A stretch of DNA of 64,000 nt. It comes from Procambarus clarkii (taxonomy: Eukaryota > Arthropoda > Malacostraca > Decapoda > Cambaridae). The notes under the pieces are model-generated. The model saw nothing but the letters and a program-made list of their open reading frames with translations, had not been told where the DNA came from and made no database searches. Positions within the stretch are counted from its first letter, which is position 1, and each line of letters begins with the position of its first letter. The stretch lies in NCBI RefSeq assembly GCF_040958095.1, contig NC_091219.1:24278702-24342701 (forward strand), in the 5' to 3' direction. Positions 46,539-58,300 of the stretch are shown one piece after another. Both the position numbers and the translations under genes were made by a program.

Positions 46539-46618
46539 GCCCAACCACTTGGACTGGATAGCAGAGCGACGGTCTTGGCAGGTCAACGTTTAATCCTTGA
46601 CTATCCAAGTGGTTGGGC
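46539..46618 (+). mobile_element. tRNA-like head of CCAACCACTTG SINE, copy 4
   Basis: Only the head with both CCAACCACTTGGACTGGA and CTATCCAAGTGGTTGGG ends; the body is absent. Confidence 0.65.
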
Positions 46619-47390
46619 TTGCAACCACTTGGTTGGTTGCTTGCCAATATTGAATTTCGACGACCACAGGATAGACAGGATTAAAGGACTCCAGAGTCAT
46701 GAGGTCACTGCAAGAGTCCACTACAACAACAAAGGAAGAATTACAAGAAAGCAGTTGACAAAGAGCAAACAAAATTGCATAAAGTTCAGCTGAGAAGATG
46801 CTTATCTCTGGAGGCAGGCGACACATATAGGTGCAGTCAGGAAACACAATGGAGTACCTACACCGTCAGCAGACTTGGACCCATCTGTGAAGATGGAGAT
46901 GGAGTGGGAGTGTGAAGAAAAGTGAGCAAGGAAAAGGCGTTTAAGAACTGTAGGAGGGGGTAAAAGCCTTAGTCATGCAGGTCAAGGTTCTACAAAACTT
47001 AAGAGGGACCCTCCATGGGGACAAAGACAGAATGACACAAAGAGAAACATTGGCAATACAAACTGAGAGAACCTTGCGAGCAAGACAACCATACAGAAAA
47101 GGGAAGATGGTGAAAGGGAACAGGGGGGCCCACAGGTGGGGTAATTGTTAAGGTACGACATAAGCGAGAGTGAGGGTGTTGTAGGAATCATGCAAAGTAG
47201 CAAAGACAGTAGTGATCATGGTGATCTTGTAGAGACGGGATGCCGGTCTCAACATACAAGCTCTGGGTAGGGATCGAATGAAAGGCACTAGAGCTAAGAC
47301 GAAGCCCAGTATGGTGAAGAACATAAAAACGACGACTAAAACTGTGTAATGCCACAATAAACCGAGTACAGGACATTTATTCTTAAAATA
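46590..47390 (-). pseudogene. LINE RT C-terminus and RNase H, frameshifted
   Basis: Minus-strand pieces in order: SIPTQSLYVETGIPSLQD (RT C-terminal region), a degraded linker, IFTDGSKSADGVG (first catalytic Asp of RNase H), then in another frame SIFSAELYAILFAL and VVVVDSCSDLMTLE. A one-base deletion between the TDGS motif and the SAEL motif shifts the frame, and further stops lie in the linker. It looks related to the minus-strand copy at 52340-52950. Confidence 0.65.
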
Positions 47391-49301
47391 CAGTATATCA
47401 TTATAATTATATTCATTATTATTCATGAAGGCTGTGGAACCCACAGGATTCATTATAATCCCAGGTTGTATAACCTGTACCATGTCGTTGTACAGGGGTA
47501 AGGTGCATGGCTGGGGGTGCCCTTATCAAAGGACTCGAATCAGTGCTCCATTACCGACTGATTTCAATGTGTGAAAACACAAATTAAATAAGTAAAATCC
47601 TCATACTGCATTTTCATTATAAAGATGTAAAAAAAGCAACCTGAAAAATCTTTCACCCCAATAAATTTGTTGGGTGTTACATCACCTCAAAACTTTACAA
47701 TTTTCAGTCGATGCATTGTCGTACTCAGTGTGTGCATCATGCCATGGAGATGCACTCAGTTTACCATCAATACAAAAATCCTGTTAATGGAGATATTAAC
47801 TTTTCTTCAGATTAATAATTACTTGCTAGTGCCAGCTTTTATACCAAACATAATATATTCTTTGAGCAATATTAAAACATTCATAGACATACAGTACTTA
47901 TTCATAATCCTGCTGAAGCAGACCATATCAACTACTGTATTACTAATGCACTGTTAGTAGGTGGCATCTTCGCCTGAAGACTACTGAAATGCTCTGTTAA
48001 ATAATAACTAACTCTTTTTAAATATTTTTAAGTTATTAATAAAAACAAAATTCTGCACACTATACACACAAATGCTGTATCACATTTCCTGGACTAGCAT
48101 CTCCTAATTATACGACCTCACCGTCCAAGTGGTTGGGCACCATTCCTTCCCTCCGTCCCATCCCAAATCCTTATCCTGACCCCTTCCAACTGCTAAATAG
48201 TCGTAATAGCTTGGCACTTTTCCCTGATAAATACCTCCCTCCTGAATATTTGAAACATGACATATGCATATGAAATGTGACTAATATTATGTACTTCACA
48301 GTTAAAGATGTGTAGTGACTAGAGAAATTTTACTTAGCATTCTAATTCACTAATACAGTACAGTACATGCATTAACAAAATGTTTATTTGAATTGTTGAC
48401 ATTTTAGAGACAGTTCTGAACATATGTAACTCCTCCAAAATATTATCACAACTGGATTTCAATTTCTTAGAAACAAAAAAGTGAAGAACCGAGATAACTA
48501 GAAAATTGTAAATTTTTACATATGAAGTCTACTGTACAGGCATTTTTCTAATCAAATTTATCTCTTTAGTCATGCTTTCAAATTTCAAGCAGATAGGCTC
48601 AAGAGCTCTTTCAATATCTTCCGCAGATTAAGTCTATAATCACATTCATATACTGTACAAGTTTCCATTTCACATATCACAGCAAAGGAAATTAATGAAC
48701 AGATTTCCAGAAATATCACAGATTTCTCAATAATATTCTTGCCTTTACTTATTTTAACAAATATTTGGTCAAACAGAATAGCTAAAAGTTAGACAAAGAC
48801 AAAATATCCACTAATATAAATATTCTAAGGTTTCATTTCCAAAATATAGTGGAAATGAAGTTTCATTTGGGTCAATATCAAGCTTATAGATTACCACTTA
48901 TTTCTTATATATAAATATATTACTGTATCTTTATATCTTTATATAAGAAAAATTAAAACTTCTTTAAGTTAAATGTGCTCTCCTTTACATTAAACTCAGA
49001 AGCAACACATTCTATCTTAAAATGAAGACACTATTCTGGTCTTAAAGGAAACATAATATTTGAAATAATTTTTTATCCTGGTTAAATTACATATAAAATA
49101 TATGACAAAATTATTTCATATATTTCACCAAAAACTCTTTAATACTTATAGCACAGTACATTATCTTCAGTGCAAATTGCATCAATAATATCCAGGCTTT
49201 TAGATCCAATGTGTTGTATTCCACAAGTGCAAATACAAATCTTCACAAAATCTTGCAGAACTAGGCCAATACTGATTTTTTGCACATACGCAGGTGTAAA
49301 A
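47391..49301. other. 3' flank of the ceramidase gene
   Basis: Probably includes its 3' UTR near 49140-49301. AT-rich, one SINE at 48113. No other gene seen. Confidence 0.45.
48113..48235 (+). mobile_element. CCAACCACTTG SINE body, copy 5
   Basis: ACCGTCCAAGTGGTTGGGCA and the body to GTCGTAATAGCTTGGC; the head's first half is missing. Confidence 0.65.
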
Positions 49302-49391
49302 CTACCAAGGCCAACAGGGATCATCACATGTGCGAATCCAGGCGCCAATATAACCTTGCTTGACATCCATTATACTTGTGTAAGTTGTCAG
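49302..49391 (-). CDS. ASAH1: Acid ceramidase exon I (C-terminus and stop)
   Basis: The last coding exon, 29 codons plus TAG at 49304-49302. The acceptor is CTTCAG. It reads [20 protein letters not shown] and ends TCDDPCWPW, matching the family C-terminus ending CPDPCIGW. An ATTAAA on this strand at 49143-49138 is a possible polyadenylation signal about 160 nt after the stop. Confidence 0.92.
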   Translation of the reverse strand: MTTYTSIMDVKQGYIGAWIRTCDDPCWPW

Positions 49392-52300
49392 CTGAAGCAC
49401 ACAAAAAATACATTAGTATACAATGGATTTATTACAAAAATGTAGTGCACTTGTATAAACAAAATATAAGTAATATTTTTTGTGGCACAAATACAAGATC
49501 AAAATCATAAAGGATACAAAAACAAAAGTTAACTAAAATTGTACAACTTACAAGAAAGAAACTGAAAGACAACTGTATTCTTTATAGGGAAGAAACTGAA
49601 GGTCAACACTATTCTTTTATAGGGAAGAAACTGAAGAACAACTGTATTCTTTATAGGGAAGAAACTGAAGGAAAATTGTTCATACAAAGAGTTCTTATTT
49701 ATAAATACAGTACAGCACAAAATTCTAAAAATGGGGATAGCAAAAGTCAGGGAGTAAAATTAACAATTAAACAATCTAAAATTAATAACAGTATGATGTA
49801 AATAATAGAGCACAAATATAAACCGGGTGCCTTACCAATCAAGTTATAACCAAACAAGCCTGTACTTCCAGCTGAGCTATTAATGGTAGAAAACCTCTCA
49901 TAACTGATTACAGGTAACCTCCATGACATGCACACTCATTACAGCATTACTCTCGATACACTATACTCATACAGCAAGTCTTCAAAACCTTAATGCAGAC
50001 ATGCATGCACTCTCAAGTGGACAATATTAATAAAGTTCTACAGTAATAGGTTTAAAACATAAAAATGCAAAGTAGTATTGGAAATACAATGTGTTAAAAC
50101 CAAAAGCTCATAAAAGACAAATTTATCAAATATTCTGTGAACTTACTTTGTTTAATACTGGCTTGCTTGAAAGAACATTATAAAGCAACTTTGCTGAGGC
50201 ATTTTTTTGCTCTCCTTTTCTCAAGCAATAAGTAGCCGGTGTCCTGCGGTCATCATAAAATGGTGGCGACGCCCAGTGGTCGTAATTTGTTTCAACAATA
50301 AACCATGAATCCAAGCCAAACACGTCGTCACCTAAGCTATCGACACGGTAGTTATCACGCCAACGAGTGATGATTGACCCCTGGAATTATTGAGGACTAT
50401 TAGTTTGAATATAACAATGTAAAAGACAACAATTAAGAACAGCAGCAGCTACAAGCTCCACGAGCAACACACACACAGGATATTCTACAAATCTAAAGGT
50501 GAACTTTACACCTATGTAATTAATAATAAAATTACAAATAGACAAGACCATATATAAATATTGAATATGGAAAATAGAAAGATGATTAAAATAAAATCAG
50601 TGTTAAAGACAATTTTATTTTGCTAAAATATCTGCCAAAATTGGCAAATAAGATCATGTTTAGAGGATTATTCTTCTGCATGACAGCAAGTGAAATTTAA
50701 TGGTGTTGGGCTAAGGTAAACTCTACATTATATCCTATACTCCCCCATTAAACAGTATCCTATACTTCGTGGCAAGACCATTTACAAACTTCCTTGTCAT
50801 GGTACTTTTAAAGTTAATAACAGCCAGATAAGTGAACAGTGTTCTGGAAGGACCCTGGCCCTAACCCTGATTCAGGCCCCTAACACAGGCTCTGGTTCTC
50901 ATTCCAACCCTGATTGTAGTACTGGCACTGGCATTTGCTAAGGAAACAATAGAGGCACCACACAAAAAACCTCCCTCTCCTATGGGGAGGAGAATAGCGC
51001 CAACGAGCAGAGGTGCTAGTCGCATGAAGAATTGCTTGTTTGGTCTCTTTCTAGGAGAGTTATTTTGATCTTTTGGGATGTAGCCTGCACAGGTTAACCA
51101 GATTTTCCTGGGGAGTCTGTCAGATTCTACCTTTCTGGGTCCTTCCCTGGTCGATGGCGATTATGACATTTTAAATGTAAAGTGATCATAGGCCATTGCT
51201 CTCTGCACCTCTCTGAGGGGACCAGGTTCTGGCTCATGATCCCTGGTAGGCTAAAGATCTCCTGTGACTGATGACCCCAAACTAATATACCATATACTGT
51301 ATCAGTTCGGATAGCTTCAGGGAGCCGACGGGGCTTCCCACAGAAAAAAAAAGAGCGTTTCAATCCTCTTAATGCCATATTTATTATTTATTGAATTTTT
51401 ATACATATTTATTTGTTTACTGTATGATTTACTTCAACAGGATATCACTTCCCATTATCATGAAGAAATTTTAATATGTGCACCTAAGTTCAACAAAATA
51501 AAATCCATACTTACTTCACCTGGCTTAGTTCCACCGAGGATAAAGTATACAGGAGCCAACAGTCTAGTCTTCGAAAGCATGAGTTTGGCTTCTTCATATG
51601 TTTTGGCTTCTTCCATGACTTCACGAGTAAGGAATGACACCCACCTAAAAACAGTGATGTAAGCATACTGATAACATTCAAAAGAATCCAACTATATAAA
51701 GCTAATTACTTTTAAGGTGAAGGAAAGACCCAATACATGTTTAAGTGTATTAAAACCAAATTTTTGGATGAAACATCCATCCTTTATCAAAGTGTTGTTA
51801 ACAGTGCTCTTAACAAGATTCTAAGAGCTGGCATTTATATGCCTGGCAGAGCACCTCACGTGGCGTCCACCATTAGACATCGTTATGATTATGCTCCCCA
51901 GGGACTCACCAAGGGGTGCTGAAGCTTCAGAGGGATGCTTAATTATCCTGGTGCCAGATTCATGAAGCAGTTAAGCAAGTACTTACGAACGTGTACATCT
52001 TTCCTCGATCTTTGACGGCTTTGGTTACATTTATTAAACAGATTACAAGCATGAAACTTCCCAATCAACTGTCGTTATTGTCATAAACAGCCTCCTGGTG
52101 CTTCGGAGCTCATTAACTGTTTAATAATTATAAACAAAGCCGCCTAAGATTGAGGAAAGATGTACATATTCATAACTGCTTCATGAATCTGACCCTTGCT
52201 TTCTGGGAACTGTGGGTAGGATCAATTGAGAATTCATCCAAAGCTTCGGCATCCTTTGGCGAGTCCCTAGGAGCACGATCATAACGATGTCTAATGATGG

Positions 52301-55300
52301 ATGCCATGTGACGCATTCTGCCAAGATGTACAAAAATATGTAATTATCAAAAGAAGGCACCAAGCTGGGGAGACTATGTAGAACAATCAAAGTTCCAGGA
52401 TATTCAAAAGGCACTAAATATCATTAAGATGTTAATACAAGAGCAAACATGTATAAGGTGAACGATATCAAAGGCATTGGATTCACCAAGGATTTTATCA
52501 AGGGATAAATAACCACGAGGGACAGTCGGGAAGCATGACACATGAATGTCCTAAAAAATGAGGACATTTAATAAGGAAATGAACAACTGTAAGAGGGACA
52601 ATGCAATTCAGACAATAAGGAGCAGGGTGGTGGTCCATTAAGTGCCTGGGAGTTAAACATGTATGGCCAATACGTAATTTCGCATGAGCCATTTCCCACT
52701 GCCGGTTATAGTGGGAGGAGGAAGGCCATGGGGGGACACGCTACCTTTAAGAGCATGCAGTTTGTTACCAGTAACAGAAGACCAACAACTCTGCCAACGG
52801 GCACAGATTGTTGAATGATTGGGTAGAAATAGGAATAAGGAATGCCTTTGCAAGAAATAGGACAAATGTGGATAGCCTCCTTAGCAGCAGTGTCCGCATG
52901 CTCATTTAAGGAAACACCAATAATGTTGGGAACCCAGCAAAACTCCACTGTCTTAAAGCTGTTGAAGGTATGAAACAGCTAATGTTGAATGCCAGACATA
53001 TAAATGCAAGATTCTTGGATAAAACCTACTTGGACCTTTAAAAGCATGGAGGTTTTATCCAAGAATTTAGTTTTAATCACTTAAACATGTATCGGGTCTT
53101 TTCTTCACCTTCATTTAAGCACCACTGCACTGTAGTAAGTTTCTTGCTAATTACTGTACTAAATATAGAAGGTATTTAGCCATACAAAACATTTACAAAA
53201 ATATCTTTCATTTATCTGCTTAGTGCAACACGAGGGCTATGTGAGAGGTGTCTGAGGATACATAACAGTATAGTGAAACTATAGTAAAAAAAAAAAAACA
53301 CAAATCTATTGAATTTTAAGAATTTGATCCCAGTCAGTTTGTTTATGTGGCTTCAGAATGGTGGAGTTGATAAGAGTGTTATTGGCTTTATCACAGATAA
53401 AGTCATTGCTGGGTTATTAGCAGAGAAATAAATGATGAAAAGCAAAGTTTTAGGTGTAAAGTAGCAGCTGATAAGTTAACACTATCGGAATACTTTAGAT
53501 GTTAAATTAACAATGCTGAAGCAGTCACTGAACAATTAAACTTTCATCAGGATACCAAAGAGCAAAGAAATAACTTGATAAACAAGTGCAAGAAGTTATG
53601 CAAGGTAAGGTAATTATCAAAAGAAGGCACCAAACCGGGAAGGCCTTGTAGCACCATCAAAGTGCGAAATAATCAGAGGGCGCTAAATATCACCAAGAAA
53701 GCCAATACGAGAACAAAAACGCATAAGGCGAACGATATCAAAAGTATCCGATTCACCTAGAATTCTATCGAGGGACAAGTGACTGCGAGGGACAGTCGGA
53801 AAGCAAGAGAAGTTATGCAAGAATTAAATGAAAATTCAAAATACAAGAGATTTTGTAGATGTTGCTTTAATGTTTATCCTAATTGTAAAGTGGTGTGTAT
53901 AACTCAACCACCACCCCCTTAGTCTAGTCCAGAGCTCAGAAAGACAATAGCTTTTGAGCTTACAGCACGAGGCAAAGATTTTTGGACTGCTGGATACCTA
54001 CTACACATTGGCTCATGAATTTGGGAAAAGCTGCACCATCTACAAGGCAATTAACACTTTCGCGCTCTCGGCGCTCAAAAAAAACAATACCCCAGATGCT
54101 TTTGGCACTTCGCGCGCCTACGCGGTAAGACCGAAAGAGTGTACACTCTTGACTGTCCTGACAACAATTGAAGGCGCACGTATTTAAGTTTGGTATCACT
54201 GTGTTCGCAATGAAATTGTCTATACGAGCATACCTATAAAATGCCGCCCAAGCATAAGGAGTATCAACACCAAATAAAAAACTATGCAGATCACTCGCCG
54301 AGAGCGCCAAACAGCAACAAAATGTTTCCACTCTCTTAATGGTTGCGAAGCCTACAGTTGTCCTACATCGCTAATTTTGGTGTCATTGGAATCGCAATAA
54401 AATTCTCTACACGGACATATGCATATGAATGTTTAATATAGGTAATTGCCCACCCGCAAGAGTGTGTGAAGTGGAGAGTAGTTAGCCGCGAGCGCACTGG
54501 CGAAAACACAGGGGGGGGAAATCATGCTTGGAAAGTTTATACGTTTCCTGACCCTACTTTTCTATGTACGTATTTCTTTTTTATACCAATGTGTTCGCAA
54601 TAAAATTTTCTATAAGATGAACTGTATAACATTTGTACAAAGCATGTGTAAGAGAAGCGCCAAATATAGAACCACGTCGCTCAGTATGCGTTCGCGGCAG
54701 AAACGAACGCATTGTTTTCGTTCGTTTGATGTTTGTCATGTTTATACTTGTTGAAACATTTTATAATTTGTATGACAGTGATCACAGTAAAATTCCCTAC
54801 ACAGACATATACATAACACATACAAATATTTCCCACGTGTTGGATATATCAACGGCTAAAGGGAACCCACTGCCACACGCTCGCCACACCCCCAAACATA
54901 CTTTGTGTATTTTTTTTTTTACTCATAGAAGTTTATGTGATATAATATTCATTCTGGTACCAAAAAAATCGCAAATAAATTCTCTACAAAACAAAAGTAT
55001 CCCCATCCATTTCGGTTAAGAAATGGAATTTATAGAAATATTTTTTCGATTGACAAGAAAACTAGGCTGTTATGCGGAATCGTAAGAAAAAACAGCGACG
55101 AGTTATCTCTAATCTAAAGCGCGAAAGTGTTAACAACATTAAGGATGCATGGGGTGAAAGTGAAGACTACTACTGTGAATAGTATTTTGAAGAGATTGTG
55201 AAAGGAGTGTGTCCACAACTTCACAAGATTTGTGAAGATATCCTCTAAGGGCGGGAGTTGAGATTATGATGTTTGGCCAAAGAATGGGATGGAAAGGGTT

Positions 55301-58300
55301 CAGTGATTTTACAATAGGAGGATATCTTGGAGGTAATCAAGTCCCATCTTGAAGACTCAGAAGATTTTGTGTACTAGGACAGAGGACTAACACAAAGAGA
55401 AGCAAAGATAATGGAAGTTAATCGGAAGATCCTGTAGACACTGGATAACTTCAGAATAATGGACTAAGGGGGTCCAGGAAGTAATGACATAACCTCATTT
55501 ATGAGTGAGGTCGAGTTTGTGAGCTGTTTAAAATTTAATTAGGTTTCCTACAAAGGCAGCAATATAAAGCAAAGCAGCCTACATAGAGAAATATATGATT
55601 CTCACTCCAACACCTACAGTCACCTCAACTCTCATGGTTGCCTCAACACCTGTGGTTGCTGCTCATCAGCTTGGACATCAAGTCACTCCAAAAATCCTGG
55701 TAGCTTCAAGTGATAGAACAGAATCATCCTTCACCTGTCACTGATCACCAAAGGAAGAGTCTAATCCTGATGATCCCAGAAGCAAGTTCAAGCACACTGC
55801 ATCTACATAATTAACGTGTTAAATATTTTCTCATAGATACATCAATTTATTGATATTTCACTGTGCACTGATGGTGACGTAAGGTGGTGACCTTCACTAC
55901 CTATGCCGAGCGTGAGTGGGCATCTCATGAAAAATTGTATTGCGGCTATCAGCTGGTTCCTCCCAAACCAGTTGCAATGCATACCTGTTAGTTTCGTGAA
56001 TAAGATGTTACATGAATGGCTCATCAAAGCAAGTAATTATCAAAGGAAGGCACCAAGCCGGGAAGGCTTTGTAACACATGGCTTATCAAAATAAGCCATA
56101 AAATATTCACTTTCACTCATATCTTCACCTGTATATGGAAAAGTGAGTGCAACACCAAAATCAGCATCATCAAATTGTGGTTTGTGTGGTACAAAATCAT
56201 AATACTCTGTTCATCTATGCTACATGTATCAGAAGCAGCATCACTGAACCCAGAAAATGATTCATCTATAGTACCACTTTATTAAAAAACTGGAGATGAC
56301 ACAGCTGGTCATGATAATGGTGAGGGCGATGGCCTGGGAGGATGCCTGGCAGTCACCCTCTTGATACAGTTAATACGTGCTGTATTACTAGTACTTGCAT
56401 CTGACACATGTGTTATGTCTTTATCGTGCCTTGGTTCATCAATATCACTAAGTTTATCTTCTTCAAACAATAAGGTCTGAATTTCACCGTCAGAGAGTGA
56501 TATTTCAACACTGTGTCCGACAGGGTATTGGGAACCAGAGGCGCATGAGCCACCCATGGTTGTTCACTCAGAACTGAGCCAACCCACAGCCCTGGGGCAT
56601 GCTGGTTATTTTTTTCCAAGATGGCTGCCTCTCACTGGAGGTCTCGGGCGTAAATCTTGTTCCCAACCTACCGCGCACGCATTTTGAATCTTACGATATC
56701 ATGACATCGTTTAAAAGTCGGGTGGCGCACAGCCATACCCTTTGTTTTCTCGGGTGATGCAGTGCAGTGGTTAATGAACCTGCATTATGAATTCAATAAT
56801 TTACATAAACAAATTTATATTCTAGCAGTAGGTGTTAATAAAATCTAACATACTCACTTCTGCTTATAATCCTTAAACAGGATCCACTCCAGCAACCCAA
56901 TGAAACCACCATTTAAAGAAAATCGTTCGTCCAAGCTGAAGGTAAAATGATCCTGAAACAGATGCATGTAAACAGTTATAGCCCACTTATCTACTCCAAT
57001 TATATTTAATGATTAAAGAAATTATCTACCCTTACAAGCAGTTTAAGACAGTAAAGTTTTCCTACTACAGATTTAAGATGGGACATGTGTCCATGTACAG
57101 ATATTTTAATTTCTCTCATTTATTTGGAAATATACTCTATACAGTACTTTAATGTAAACAAAAATATACTTGCAAAAATCTTAGAAGGCATATATATATA
57201 TACATATATTTAACAAAAATTCCAGTCAATTTAACTGCAACATTTATGTTGCACTGTACAGTTGATGCAACAGGTTACATACTTTTTTTTTTGTTTTTAC
57301 TAGCATAAAATGGCAAACCTTTTTGACACCAGTAATGACACCAATATATCCAACAAAGCTGATGGATTTATAAGCTATAGCTTTTTCCTTCTGCCACTCC
57401 AGCTGTACAACCAAATGCTTCAATAACTCGGCCACTTCCCATGTGTGTTCTTTAGGATCCCACCTGTAAAAAAAGACAATAACGTCATGAAATACAGTTG
57501 AAATTAAGCATTTGAGTTAATATGTAAAGTCACTTTTTGACCAGAATTATTTGGGTGCTCTCTAAAGTAAGTGTCCACCATGTCATAGGGGTCTTGTAGT
57601 GCAATGCTCACTAAAGTCAAGTTACAGCTGAAACACCAACGATTCAATTCCATCGGCTAGATAGAAGCACTTGAGCAGTGTTTCCATTACATGAAGCCTC
57701 TGTTCACCCAGCAGTCAATGGGTACCTGGATGTTCAGCAACTGTTGCAGGTTGCATCCTGGGTTGCAGGTTGCAACTAAAAAAATTATTTAGCGTGTTTT
57801 AAATTCAAGTTATGTTGGTTGTGGTACAAAAAATTGTGAATTTGGTCATTTCTAAACTTCTCCTTAAAAGAATTCTGCTGGCTTATCTTGTGAGGGGTCC
57901 TTCCCATATAGTCCTGATAAGTAATCTTAGAAAGTATTAAGAAACATTCCTTGTCAAGTTGGAATTGAGAAAATTGCACTGACCAAAGCTGCACTTTGCA
58001 ATGTTCCTGTGAGTTGGATATTGCACAAAATAGTGACCGAATTATCTATGGTCAGAAAACCTATCAATATTACAACAAAAAATTGTTTTCAAGCACTATC
58101 ACAAATGGAACATTCACATATGGCGATATGTAGATATGAAATTCCTTAAAAAAATAATGGGTTTTTGTTTTTGTATTTACTGTAAATACAATGCACATTT
58201 ATACAGATAAACAGTTACAAACAAATGGGCAATGTTATGTATATAGCAATAGAGAAATACATGAATAAAAATCCAAAAGAAGACTTTACCCCATAAAGAG

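Noticed and set aside
55842-56619. Short frames 55842-56619 as missing ceramidase exons
   Set aside because: Exons F and G already join in phase and leave no gap in the family alignment.
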